A stretch of 64,000 nt of DNA from contig NZ_JAUCDS010000017.1 of assembly GCF_034674885.1 (NCBI RefSeq), forward strand, positions 1-64,000. The letters run 5' to 3'. Positions 56,807-64,000 of this stretch are shown here, piece by piece. The notes under the pieces were generated by a model. The model saw only the letters and a list, made by a program, of their open reading frames with translations, was not told the origin of the DNA and ran no database searches. The DNA comes from Castellaniella sp034674885. Its GTDB lineage: Bacteria; Pseudomonadota; Gammaproteobacteria; Burkholderiales; Burkholderiaceae_B. A program made the position numbers and the translations under genes. Each line of letters begins with the position of its first letter. The first letter of the stretch is position 1.

Positions 56807-56844
56807 GCACCGGCATTACACCCGCCCGTCCGAAGGGTATATGG
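56807..56844 (+). repeat. 38-bp direct repeat, copy 1
   Basis: It opens with GCACCGGCATTACACCCGCC and continues with CGTCCGAAGGG to a final ATGG. It differs at two positions (the A in ATTACA and the T in GTATATGG) from copy 2 at 58486-58523. It marks the left edge of the Xre-RES cassette. Confidence 0.8.
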
Positions 56845-56877
56845 TGGGCGGTCAGGTCCCTTGTCCAACGAAAGGTG

Positions 56878-57009
56878 ATGCGCGTGAACCGATCCGCTCT
56901 TCGGGCCAGTCTGATGCTGGCCACCCTGTTGGCCCTGCCGCTGCCCTGCATCACCCAGGCCGCGTCGGTCACAATTCTCAAACGCCGAGGTCACTTTCCT
57001 CTCCGATGA
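56878..57009 (+). pseudogene. Remnant of a secreted binding-protein gene (signal peptide only)
   Basis: A 43-codon frame encoding a good signal peptide (ALRASLMLATLLALPLPCITQAASVTI) that then runs into unrelated residues and stops. This is what remains when a periplasmic binding-protein gene is cut just after its signal sequence. It follows repeat copy 1 by 33 bases and an AAAGG ribosome-binding-like stretch. Confidence 0.5.
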
Positions 57010-57121
57010 TCCAGGTCTTGCAGATCCGACCGTCTGCAACCCGGTAGATCACACAGTAGAGCTTGAAGAATGTCCAACGGTAGTCTTTGCTGGAACGGCG
57101 GGAGTCTGGCTGAGGAGACTC
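56978..57121 (-). pseudogene. Unidentified coding remnant
   Basis: A minus-strand frame of 47 codons without a start codon encodes DYRWTFFKLYCVIYRVADGR followed by ICKTWIIGEE and ends with a stop. The hydrophobic and basic pattern is protein-like and could be the C-terminus of a small toxin or phage protein, but I cannot name the family. It overlaps the end of the truncated binding-protein frame. Confidence 0.25.
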
Positions 57122-57202
57122 TTATTCATTAGACAAAGTTGACAAATATTACATAGGAGACTAGCGTTGACCCTATCTCAAATCAGCCTGGGGGAGATGA
57201 CT

Positions 57203-57814
57203 ATGCCCAATGCCACCCGTCTACCGCGCGTCACGGAGGAAGATGTACGCCGCTTCGCTGATACCGTCGAAATCCGGGATGCCAGGGCGTTCGCGGCCGA
57301 GTTGCAGGCGTTCGTCTACGAACGAATGAAGGCTGCAAAGCTGCCCGTTCCCAGGGCAGCGGAGACAACGGCACAGACCCTCGCCCGCAAGGCGGCCGCA
57401 CTGCGCACCGGCAAGCGCTGGGCACCGACTGAAACCGACATTCAACGCGGCCGCGCCGTATTGCTGGCAGCCTTCAATCAGCCGCAAAATCTGCCACTCA
57501 CCAAATTCGCCCAGCTGGCAGACAAATCGCGCCAGCAGATCTACAAGGACATCATCGCCCGCCGGCTGCTGGCACTGAACGTAGGGCCTCGTGGTCAGAA
57601 GTTGCCCGACTGGCAGCTTGATCCGGTAAAGCAGCAGTTGACCCAAACAGTCCTGCAGGAGGTCGAGGGCATCGACCACTGGACGATCTACCACGCGCTG
57701 TCCGAACCACTCGAAGGCCTGGGCGGGCGTTCGCCGGTGGACGCGGTGACTCCTAGCTCGATCGATGGCGTGGCCGAAGCCGTGTTCAACGTGCTGGGTA
57801 TGCAGGTGCACTGA
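57203..57814 (+). CDS. Xre/MbcA/ParS-type antitoxin
   Basis: A 203-residue antitoxin-type protein. The central helix-turn-helix-like part reads LTKFAQLADKSRQQIYKDII. The C-terminal toxin-binding domain has GLGGRSPVDAVTPSSIDGVA, the pattern of Xre/MbcA/ParS proteins that pair with RES toxins. ATG 57203 follows GGGGAG. A TTG at 57167 with TAGGAG is an alternative start. The gene is 14 bases upstream of the RES gene. It likely neutralises the toxin and represses the operon. Confidence 0.87.
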   Translation: MPNATRLPRVTEEDVRRFADTVEIRDARAFAAELQAFVYERMKAAKLPVPRAAETTAQTLARKAAALRTGKRWAPTETDIQRGRAVLLAAFNQPQNLPLTKFAQLADKSRQQIYKDIIARRLLALNVGPRGQKLPDWQLDPVKQQLTQTVLQEVEGIDHWTIYHALSEPLEGLGGRSPVDAVTPSSIDGVAEAVFNVLGMQVH

Positions 57815-57828
57815 AGCCAGTGCCTCCC

Positions 57829-58458
57829 ATGAGCCACGCACTGCCTTCGTTCTCGATCAATGCTGGTGAACTGCTCCAGCATCTGAGCCGCGTCATCTAC
57901 CGTGGCAGTCCGTTGCACTATGGCAGCAACAGCACCAATCGCTACGATGACCCGACGCGGGCCTACGGTGTGCTCTACTTGGGACGCGACCTACCCACGG
58001 CGCTGATGGAGTCCGTGTTTCACAAGCACCAGTGGCTTGCGGATACGAAACGCTCAATCACGCTAAAGGAAATTCAGGGCCGGATGGTGCGCGCTGTAGG
58101 TGTGATGGCCGACGTATGCCTGGCCGACCTCACAGCCCCTGGTGTCATGGCTGGCTACTTCGGTCTGAACCTGGGGCAGTTGACCAGCCGCGACTACACG
58201 CACACGCAGCAGGTGTCTGCTCAGATCTATGCGATGCTTGGCGACGACGGCCAGCCACTGTTCGACGGTGTGCTCTACCCGTCTCGCAACAACTATCCAG
58301 CCAAGAACATTGCCCTGTTCGAGCGTGCGGGGACGAAGGTCAGCGTCATCGAAGACATCGACCTAGTTGACCATGTGGGCTGGTCATGTTTTGTCGCGAC
58401 CTACCGTATTGGCGTAGAACCCGACCCCGGCCCAGTAGAGCCAGATGCAGCATACTGA
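57829..58458 (+). CDS. RES-domain toxin (NAD-degrading type)
   Basis: A 209-residue RES-domain protein. The motif residues are visible as Arg in RVIYRGSP, Tyr in AYGVLYLGRD and Glu in ALMESVFHKHQW. The family depletes NAD+ by phosphorolysis or hydrolysis and halts growth when the partner is lost. ATG 57829 is preferred over an in-frame GTG at 57820. With the upstream antitoxin it makes a two-gene type II module bracketed by 38-base direct repeats. Confidence 0.9.
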   Translation: MSHALPSFSINAGELLQHLSRVIYRGSPLHYGSNSTNRYDDPTRAYGVLYLGRDLPTALMESVFHKHQWLADTKRSITLKEIQGRMVRAVGVMADVCLADLTAPGVMAGYFGLNLGQLTSRDYTHTQQVSAQIYAMLGDDGQPLFDGVLYPSRNNYPAKNIALFERAGTKVSVIEDIDLVDHVGWSCFVATYRIGVEPDPGPVEPDAAY

Positions 58459-58485
58459 AGCAACAGGGGGCGGCCCCCATCCGAG

Positions 58486-58523
58486 GCACCGGCATTGCAC
58501 CCGCCCGTCCGAAGGGTAGATGG
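58486..58523 (+). repeat. 38-bp direct repeat, copy 2
   Basis: It opens with GCACCGGCATTGCACCCGCC and ends in GTAGATGG, and is 36/38 identical to copy 1. It begins 27 bases after the RES stop codon. Its right end coincides with the point where homology of the adjacent gene remnant breaks off. Confidence 0.8.
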
Positions 58524-58710
58524 AGCCATACACAAATGCCAGTTTGATCTGCGATACCAATGGAGCAAGCGCTTGGCTCAGAGGTTCTGCGAGGCCTACT
58601 GTTTTTCGCGTGATCGAACACAACTCGTCGAAGATCGGGGAGTCCCGATTGGCCTGATAATGTTTCTGATGGCCGATGCGCGTCACAGTCACCAAGCCAC
58701 TGGCTGCAAA
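58519..58710 (-). pseudogene. Remnant of a winged-helix/nucleotidyltransferase gene
   Basis: The minus strand encodes AASGLVTVTRIGHQKHYQAN followed by RDSPIFDELCSITRKTVGLA and IKLAFVYGSI. This is the middle of proteins that join a DNA-binding winged helix to an MNT-type nucleotidyltransferase. Family members continue from FVYGS into the catalytic Asp motif. Here the sequence switches to the repeat (YPSDGR) exactly at that point, and the N-terminal part is also missing. The piece is therefore non-functional and broken by the repeat. Confidence 0.6.
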
Positions 58711-58794
58711 AGCAGCCATCGATATGGCGACATATCTCGCGCTGCTGCGGTCAGGCACAACAGCGCAAGATCACCCGGCTCAACAGGGGTGGGC

Positions 58795-60072
58795 CTAGCC
58801 GCCCGCCCGCAGTTTCTTCAGTTCGGCTTCCGCCACGTCGATGCGCACCACGCCCAGTTCGACCAGGCGCTGGGCGACCTGGGCGATTTCCTCGCCCTCG
58901 GCCCCGGCCATCAGGGCGATGTTCTGTGAATGCAGGGACATATGCCCCTTCTGGATACCATCGGTTGCCAGGGCCTTGAGGGCCGAGAAATTCTGCGCCA
59001 GTCCAATGGCCGCAATCACGCGCGAGAGCTGGGCCGCATTCTGCACGTCCATGATCTGCAGGCACGCCCGGGCCATGGGGTGCAGTTTGGTAGCCCCACC
59101 GATCAGGCCGACCGCCATGGGCATTTCCAGGGACCCGGCCAGATCGCCTTGGGCGGTGACTTCCCATTGCGTGAGGCTGCTGTACCAGCCCTTGCGCGCC
59201 GCATAGGCGTGGGCGCCGGCCTCGATGGCGCGCGTATCGTTACCCGTGGCCATGACAACGGCCGTCACGCCGTTCATGATGCCTTTGTTGTGCGTGGCCG
59301 CGCGATAGGGGTCCATCAGCGCAAATTCGTAAGCCTTGACCATGCCGTCGCGCACGGCCTCGCCACCGATGGCATCCAGCTTCCAGACGCAGCGGGCACG
59401 GGCCAGGCGTCGATCCGCCAGATTGGACAGGATCCGCAGGTAGACACGCCCACCCGTCCAGGTCTCGATGTGCGGCGCGAGCTTTTCAGCCATGGTATTG
59501 ACGGCGTTGGCGCCCATGGCATCGCGGGTATCCACGATCAGGTGGGTTACCACCATCGGGCCGCTGGGCGCATCGATGATACGCACTTCCAGATCCCGGA
59601 AACCGCCCCCCAGGCGCACCAGCACGGGGTCGCAATCATCGCAGATGGCGCGGATCTCTTCGGCATGTTCCAGGATGGCCAGGCGGGCATTGGCCGGATC
59701 GGACACGCCCACCAGCTGGACCTGCGCAATCATGCGCGTGCCCGACATCGAAGTGATGAACCCGCCCGAGTCGTAGCATTGGCGGGCGGCATTGCAGACC
59801 GCCGCCACCACCGAGGACTCCTCGGTCGCCATGGGCACGAGATAGTCCCTGCCGTCGATCAGCAGGTTCGTGGCCACGCCGACCGGGATGTTCATCGTGC
59901 CGACGGCATTCTCGATCAGCTGGTCCGCCAGTTCGGCCGGCAGGTTGCCGGTATTCAGGAACAGGGCCTTCAGGTCGGCGTCCTGCAGGCCGGCAAATGC
60001 CAGCGTCTGATCGATACGTTCTGGGACCCCCAGCTTGTGGAAGCCCGAAATGCGGGAAGTTTTGTGAGTCAC
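58795..60072 (-). CDS. mvaA: Class II (degradative) hydroxymethylglutaryl-CoA reductase
   Basis: A 425-residue class II HMG-CoA reductase like Pseudomonas mevalonii MvaA. Catalytic residues are visible as Glu in PMATEESSVVAA, Lys in ATHNKGIMNGV, Asp in ATGNDTRAIEA and His in GHMSLHSQN. The ENAVGTMNIPVGVATNLLI substrate loop is intact. In mevalonate users it oxidises mevalonate to HMG-CoA. It ends the TRAP operon, 25 bases after the large permease gene. The partner HMG-CoA lyase is not in the window. Confidence 0.95.
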   Translation of the reverse strand: MTHKTSRISGFHKLGVPERIDQTLAFAGLQDADLKALFLNTGNLPAELADQLIENAVGTMNIPVGVATNLLIDGRDYLVPMATEESSVVAAVCNAARQCYDSGGFITSMSGTRMIAQVQLVGVSDPANARLAILEHAEEIRAICDDCDPVLVRLGGGFRDLEVRIIDAPSGPMVVTHLIVDTRDAMGANAVNTMAEKLAPHIETWTGGRVYLRILSNLADRRLARARCVWKLDAIGGEAVRDGMVKAYEFALMDPYRAATHNKGIMNGVTAVVMATGNDTRAIEAGAHAYAARKGWYSSLTQWEVTAQGDLAGSLEMPMAVGLIGGATKLHPMARACLQIMDVQNAAQLSRVIAAIGLAQNFSALKALATDGIQKGHMSLHSQNIALMAGAEGEEIAQVAQRLVELGVVRIDVAEAELKKLRAGG

Positions 60073-60097
60073 AACAATTACCTCTGAAAGAAATGGA

Positions 60098-61405
60098 TCA
60101 ACCGACGAACCTGGGCAGCCAGGTCACCATGGCCGGGAATGCCGCGCAGATCAGCAGGACGAATATCTGCAATCCCATGAAGGGCACGACCCCGCGATAG
60201 ACCTCGGCCATGCCCATGCCCTTGGGCAGGGTGGCCTTGAGGTAGAACAGGGAATAGCCGAACGGCGGGCTGATGTATCCGACCTGGATCGAAATGGCAT
60301 ACAGGACGCCGAACCAGATCTCATCGAAGCCGAAGGCCTTGACGATGGGCAGGAACACGGGAACGGTCAGCAGGATGATGCCGATCTCGTCCAGGCAGGT
60401 GCCCAGGAAGATCAGGATCAGCATCATGATGGCCAGCACCACGTAGGGGCTGACATCCAGGTCGCGAATCGCCCCGATCAGCGTATCGGCTCCGCCCAGC
60501 CCGGTGAAGATCGCCACGTAGGCCTTGGCGCCGATCGTGATCCACAGAATCATCGACGTCACCTTGAGCGTCTGGATGCCTGCATCGGCCAGACCTTGGA
60601 GACTGAACCTGCGCCGGGCGATGCTGGCCAGAATGGCGCCGACGACGCCGACGGCAGCAGCTTCCGTCGGGGTGGCGATTCCCAGGAAAATCGACCCAAG
60701 CACCATCACGATGAGCAAAGCCGGGATGATGATGGCCTGCAGACTGAGCAGCTTCAGCCGCATGGGGACGGGCTTGACCGATTCGACCGGCACCTTGCCG
60801 GCCTTGAAGTAGGCCACGTACAGAATGTAGGAAATATAGACAAGCGCCAGCAGCAGACCGGGCACGATGCCGGCAATCAGCATCTTGCCGATCGAGACCT
60901 GGGCCGTCACGGCGTACACGATCGTCAGGACGGACGGCGGGATCAGCACCCCCAGCGTGCCGGCCGCGCAGATGGTCCCGGCCACCAGCGAGGGATCGTA
61001 CTTGCGCCGCAGCATCTCGGGCATGGCCAGCACACCCATGGACGTGACGGCCGCCCCCACCACGCCGGTCATGGCGGCCATGACGACGCAGATGATGACC
61101 GTGCCGATCGCCAGCCCACCGCGCAGACGACCAAACCACAGGCCCATCACCCGGTACAGGTCTTCGATCACCCCCGAGCGCTGCAGAATGCCGGCCATGA
61201 GGATGTACAACGGCACCGCCAGCAATGGTTCCGAGCGCATGGTGTCGAACACCTGCAGCACCAGGATGATGACGGAATCGGGGTTCCAGAGCGTCACGGT
61301 CAGCAGCAGCGACAGTCCGCCCAGGACGAAGGCGATCGGCAGGCCCGTGACCATCAGCAAGGTCAGGCCACCGAACATCAGGACGAGGATCAGATTCGAG
61401 CTCAT
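60098..61405 (-). CDS. TRAP transporter large permease (DctM family)
   Basis: A 435-residue DctM-type membrane protein. Landmarks are VPLYILMAGILQRSGVIEDL, VVGAAVTSMGVLAMPEMLRR, TLGVLIPPSVLTIVYAVTAQ and IQVGYISPPFGYSLFYLKAT near the C-terminus. It overlaps the small permease gene by four bases. With DctP, DctQ and MvaA in one operon it is probably the mevalonate importer. Confidence 0.94.
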   Translation of the reverse strand: MSSNLILVLMFGGLTLLMVTGLPIAFVLGGLSLLLTVTLWNPDSVIILVLQVFDTMRSEPLLAVPLYILMAGILQRSGVIEDLYRVMGLWFGRLRGGLAIGTVIICVVMAAMTGVVGAAVTSMGVLAMPEMLRRKYDPSLVAGTICAAGTLGVLIPPSVLTIVYAVTAQVSIGKMLIAGIVPGLLLALVYISYILYVAYFKAGKVPVESVKPVPMRLKLLSLQAIIIPALLIVMVLGSIFLGIATPTEAAAVGVVGAILASIARRRFSLQGLADAGIQTLKVTSMILWITIGAKAYVAIFTGLGGADTLIGAIRDLDVSPYVVLAIMMLILIFLGTCLDEIGIILLTVPVFLPIVKAFGFDEIWFGVLYAISIQVGYISPPFGYSLFYLKATLPKGMGMAEVYRGVVPFMGLQIFVLLICAAFPAMVTWLPRFVG

Positions 61406-61914
61406 GCGGCATCATCCTTTGTGTCGCCGAAGCACAACCGTATGAGTTCCGCCAGGCTTTGCAGGCCCAGCAGCAACACCGCCACCGGCACCGCGATCTT
61501 GTACGGCCAAAGAGGCGGATTCCAGGCGGAGAACGTGGTTTCCCGGTATTCGATGGACTGCAGCACAAGCGGCGTGGCGTAATACAGCATCACCCCGCAG
61601 AAGAACAGGATGATCAGCTGGTTGACGAAATCGACGACACGGCCGACGCGCGGCGGCATGCGATTGCGAAACAGATCCATATTGACGTGGCCGCCCAGGT
61701 GCAGCAGGTAGGGCCCGCCCAGCAGGAAGTAGGGGCCAAACAGCAGGACGGCCAGCTCCATGCCCCAGACAGTGGGAGCATGAAAAACATAGCGGCTGAT
61801 GACTTCGGCCATCATGGCGGGCACGATGACGACCATCAGCGCGGCCGCCAGCATGAACATGGCCTTGTTCGTGCCCGTGACGGCGCGAACATAGAATCGA
61901 AGGACACGAGGCAT
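61402..61914 (-). CDS. TRAP transporter small permease (DctQ family)
   Basis: A 170-residue protein with four membrane segments and a DctQ-type core (VISRYVFHAPTVWGMELAVL followed by GPYFLLGGPYLLHLGGHVNM). It lies 74 bases after the binding-protein gene and is coupled to the large permease gene by an ATGA overlap. Confidence 0.9.
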   Translation of the reverse strand: MPRVLRFYVRAVTGTNKAMFMLAAALMVVIVPAMMAEVISRYVFHAPTVWGMELAVLLFGPYFLLGGPYLLHLGGHVNMDLFRNRMPPRVGRVVDFVNQLIILFFCGVMLYYATPLVLQSIEYRETTFSAWNPPLWPYKIAVPVAVLLLGLQSLAELIRLCFGDTKDDAA

Positions 61915-61988
61915 GGTCTCAATCCGGATAGAGACGAATCAGACCGACATGGCCCGGCAAGGACCATGTCGGCGAAACGGAACCCAGG

Positions 61989-63032
61989 TCAGGCGATGAG
62001 GCCCAGTTTTTCCATGAAAGCGACCTGGCTATCCAGGATCTGCGTCGCCAGCGCGTCGCCCTTGGTTGCCGTGCGCCAGACTTCGACGACTTTCTTGCGG
62101 GCCTGAGCGACATCGGCGGGATCCAGGGAACTGACCTGCACGCCCTGCGCCTTGAAGGCATCGATCGCCTTGCCGTCGGCCACCAGAATGTGCTGGCGCA
62201 AGGCGCCAGACACCTCGCGGGCGGCTGCCGCCAGGGCTGCCTTATGCGTCTCGGGCAGGGCCTTGTACGCCGCCTGATTGGCCACGTAGCTGGTCGCCGT
62301 GGTCGGCTGGTGCGGCCCCGGTTGGATGATGTATTTGGCGACCTCGCCCAACCCGGCTTCCTGGTTGGCGGTCAGGTCGCCGCGATCCGCGATGTCGATC
62401 ACGCCCTTGTCCAGAGCGGAGTACACATCGGCAGTCGCCAGCGGCGTCACCGCCACGCCCAGGGCTCCCATGACGGCAGACGCCAGGCCCACGAAGCGGC
62501 CCTTCTTGCCTTTGAAGTCGGCCACGGTCTGGAGCGGGACCTTCGAGTGGATGGGTTCGGCGCCGTAGACCGTGGGGGCGATGTAGAACAGGCCCGCCGG
62601 GGCGTAGGCCTTTCGAGCCAGATCCAGCCCGCCCAGTTCATAGAACCAGGCCTCGTATTGGTCCGATTCGGTGAAGCCGAACGGAATGGTGCTGGTAAAG
62701 GCAAAGCTGGGGATCTTGCCGGCCTCGTAGCCATCGAAGGTCTTCATGAGCTGGAAAGCGCCGCCACGCACGGCATCGAAAGCCTGATTGGCCGGCACCA
62801 GCTGGCCCGCCGAGAACAGTTCGATCTCGAACTGGCCGCCGGTCAGCTCGGCCACGCGCTTGACGAAGAGTTCCTCGAATTTCTGCGGAGTCGTGCCACC
62901 GTCCCACAAGGCCTGCATCCGCCATTTCACCTTGGCCTGCGCGCGGGCCGATCCTGCGACCCCGAGGCCGACACCGGCCAGGGAACTTGCACCCAAGGTC
63001 TTGAGTACGCCACGCCGAGTGAATGTCGTCAT
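61989..63032 (-). CDS. TRAP transporter substrate-binding protein, Tat-type signal
   Basis: A 347-residue DctP-family receptor. The N-terminus MTTFTRRGVLKTLGASSLAG has a twin-arginine signal, so it is probably exported folded. The mature protein contains VKWRMQALWDGGTTPQKFEE, a FELFSAGQLVPANQAFDAV-like ligand region and GKKGRFVGLASAVMGALGVA. ATG 63032 follows GGAG. It starts the mevalonate operon and is divergent from the MocR gene. Confidence 0.93.
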   Translation of the reverse strand: MTTFTRRGVLKTLGASSLAGVGLGVAGSARAQAKVKWRMQALWDGGTTPQKFEELFVKRVAELTGGQFEIELFSAGQLVPANQAFDAVRGGAFQLMKTFDGYEAGKIPSFAFTSTIPFGFTESDQYEAWFYELGGLDLARKAYAPAGLFYIAPTVYGAEPIHSKVPLQTVADFKGKKGRFVGLASAVMGALGVAVTPLATADVYSALDKGVIDIADRGDLTANQEAGLGEVAKYIIQPGPHQPTTATSYVANQAAYKALPETHKAALAAAAREVSGALRQHILVADGKAIDAFKAQGVQVSSLDPADVAQARKKVVEVWRTATKGDALATQILDSQVAFMEKLGLIA

Positions 63033-63158
63033 AATCATCTCCATGAAAGCCACTGCCCCGGTCATCGGGGTCTGGGGAACGGGCTCGCGGCCCGCTTCGT
63101 TAATCGTTATCGACCTGCCCGTCTTCCTGGCAGGCAACAATCATCATAGGGTAGCAAC

Positions 63159-63205
63159 AGGTACAATAAAAGGTACAATTTTTGGAACTTACCAGAACTG
63201 TACCC
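63159..63205. promoter_or_regulatory. Candidate MocR operator repeats
   Basis: AGGTACAAT occurs twice, at 63159-63167 and 63171-63179, twelve bases apart. An inverted TGTACC lies at 63200-63205. The cluster is in the 205-base divergent gap between the TRAP operon and the MocR-type gene. MocR regulators often bind such direct plus inverted repeats. Confidence 0.55.
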
Positions 63206-63237
63206 TGCCCTGACCCAATACAATTGCGGACCCGATC

Positions 63238-64000
63238 ATGACGCGCATCGAAGCTGTCATCCAGCAGATCCACCAAGGCATCGCGGCGGGCACCTGGCCG
63301 CCGGGCGCGCGCATCTGGCCCATCCGCACGGCAGCCGCCGAACTCAAGGTCTCGAAGAACACGGTGGCGGAAGCCTACGACCGCATGGTGGCGCTCGGAC
63401 AACTCGAGGCACGCGTCGGGTCCGGCTTCTACGTCCCCCGCGCGACACGGCGGGAGCGGCTGCCCAAGGCCCTGTCCGTGGCGCAGGCCGTCGATGCGGC
63501 ATCGCTGCTGCGCGAACAGCTGATCCGGCAATACGAGGTGCGCATCGGCGAAGGACGACCCCCGCACGACTGGGCCGGCAAGCTGGATTTCCACCTGCCA
63601 GCGGCAGGGCGATCCTCGGCCGAAGACAATGAAGTCCACGGCTACGGCAACCCCTGGGGCTTCATCCGGTTGCGGGAATACCTGTCACGCAGCCTGCATG
63701 ATCGGCAGATCCATGCAGACCCCGAACACATCCTGACCACCATGGGGGCCAACCATGCCCTCGACCTGATTGCCCGCCAACTGCTGGAACCCGGCGACAC
63801 CGTGCTGGTCGACAGTCCGGGCTACTACCCCTTGTTCGCCAAGCTGCATCTGGGTGGCGTGCAGATCATCGGCGTCAAACGCCTGGTCAACGGCCCCGAC
63901 ATCGACGACCTGAACGCCAAGGCGGCCCGGTACCAGCCAAAGATCTTCTTTACTCAGTCTCAGGCGCACAACCCCACCGGCAGCGCCCTGACACTGCCGG
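63238..64000 (+). CDS. MocR-type GntR/aminotransferase regulator, truncated by window end
   Basis: The first 254 codons are present and open to the right edge. An N-terminal GntR winged helix (IQQIHQGIAAGTWPPGARIW, then AAELKVSKNTVAEAYDRMVA) is followed by a class I aminotransferase-like domain. That domain has LDFHLPAAGRSS, ILTTMGANHALDLIARQLLE and the AHNPTGSALTLP PLP-site region. The PLP-binding Lys lies beyond the window. MocR proteins regulate neighbouring catabolic operons, so this is the likely regulator of mevalonate use. Confidence 0.92.
   Translation, partial: MTRIEAVIQQIHQGIAAGTWPPGARIWPIRTAAAELKVSKNTVAEAYDRMVALGQLEARVGSGFYVPRATRRERLPKALSVAQAVDAASLLREQLIRQYEVRIGEGRPPHDWAGKLDFHLPAAGRSSAEDNEVHGYGNPWGFIRLREYLSRSLHDRQIHADPEHILTTMGANHALDLIARQLLEPGDTVLVDSPGYYPLFAKLHLGGVQIIGVKRLVNGPDIDDLNAKAARYQPKIFFTQSQAHNPTGSALTLP

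Noticed and set aside
58384..58518. Continuation of the nucleotidyltransferase remnant into a longer protein
   Set aside because: Residues after FVYGSI are encoded by the repeat and the reverse of the RES gene end, so they are not part of the original gene.

Overview
The window looks like a chromosomal segment of a G+C-rich betaproteobacterium of the order Burkholderiales, most likely family Alcaligenaceae (Bordetella/Achromobacter-like). The reasons are a Bug-type tripartite tricarboxylate transporter, two TRAP transporters, many sugar-acid and organic-acid catabolic genes, a complete Tad/Flp pilus locus and very compact, often overlapping genes. The family assignment is inference. I saw no rRNA, tRNA, CRISPR array, insertion sequence or prophage.

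Region 1 (1-16.6 kb) is an aldarate (sugar diacid) catabolic region. It has a GntR/FCD regulator, two glucarate-dehydratase-type enzymes, a talarate/galactarate dehydratase, a 2,5-dioxopentanoate dehydrogenase, an aldose-1-epimerase-like protein, a TctCBA transporter, an ABC importer and a DMT exporter. Five copies of one operator-like sequence (consensus GTTRTATGATGACWTATRA) sit before or between these units. Most carry a TATGAT-like -10 hexamer, so repression by the local GntR protein at -10 is likely. The middle enzyme of the pathway, 5-keto-4-deoxyglucarate dehydratase, is absent and may lie left of the window.

Region 2 (16.6-30.7 kb) holds a DabA/DabB inorganic-carbon uptake pair with a divergent LysR regulator and a beta-carbonic anhydrase. 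It continues with a NUDIX hydrolase, a GGDEF-EAL c-di-GMP protein, a LuxR-type regulator and free methionine-R-sulfoxide reductase. A TonB-dependent receptor and a YncE-like beta-propeller diverge from a clear Fur box.

Region 3 (30.7-40.5 kb) is a seven-gene operon: amidase, TRAP transporter (DctP, DctQ, DctM), a CnbZ-like deaminase candidate, asparaginase-like amidohydrolase and a tartrate/D-malate dehydrogenase. It runs divergently from a LysR gene and looks like a catabolic route for an amide-bearing organic acid whose substrate I cannot name. A lipoprotein gene coupled to phosphonoacetaldehyde hydrolase follows.

Region 4 (40.9-53.1 kb) is a full Tad locus: flp, tadV, rcpC/cpaB, rcpA/cpaC, cpaD-like, tadZ, tadA, tadB, tadC, tadD, tadE, tadF-like and tadG-like. 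The cpaB gene is frameshifted as sequenced, and the pilin ends in a hexanucleotide-encoded Gly-Thr repeat. A perfect 18-bp-arm terminator closes the locus.

Region 5 (53.1-64 kb) has a succinate-semialdehyde-type dehydrogenase diverging from a periplasmic binding protein that is translationally coupled to another enolase-superfamily enzyme. An Xre-RES toxin-antitoxin pair follows, bracketed by two 38-bp direct repeats (36/38 identical) with gene remnants at both edges. Last is a mevalonate module: TRAP transporter, degradative HMG-CoA reductase and a divergent MocR-type regulator that runs off the window.
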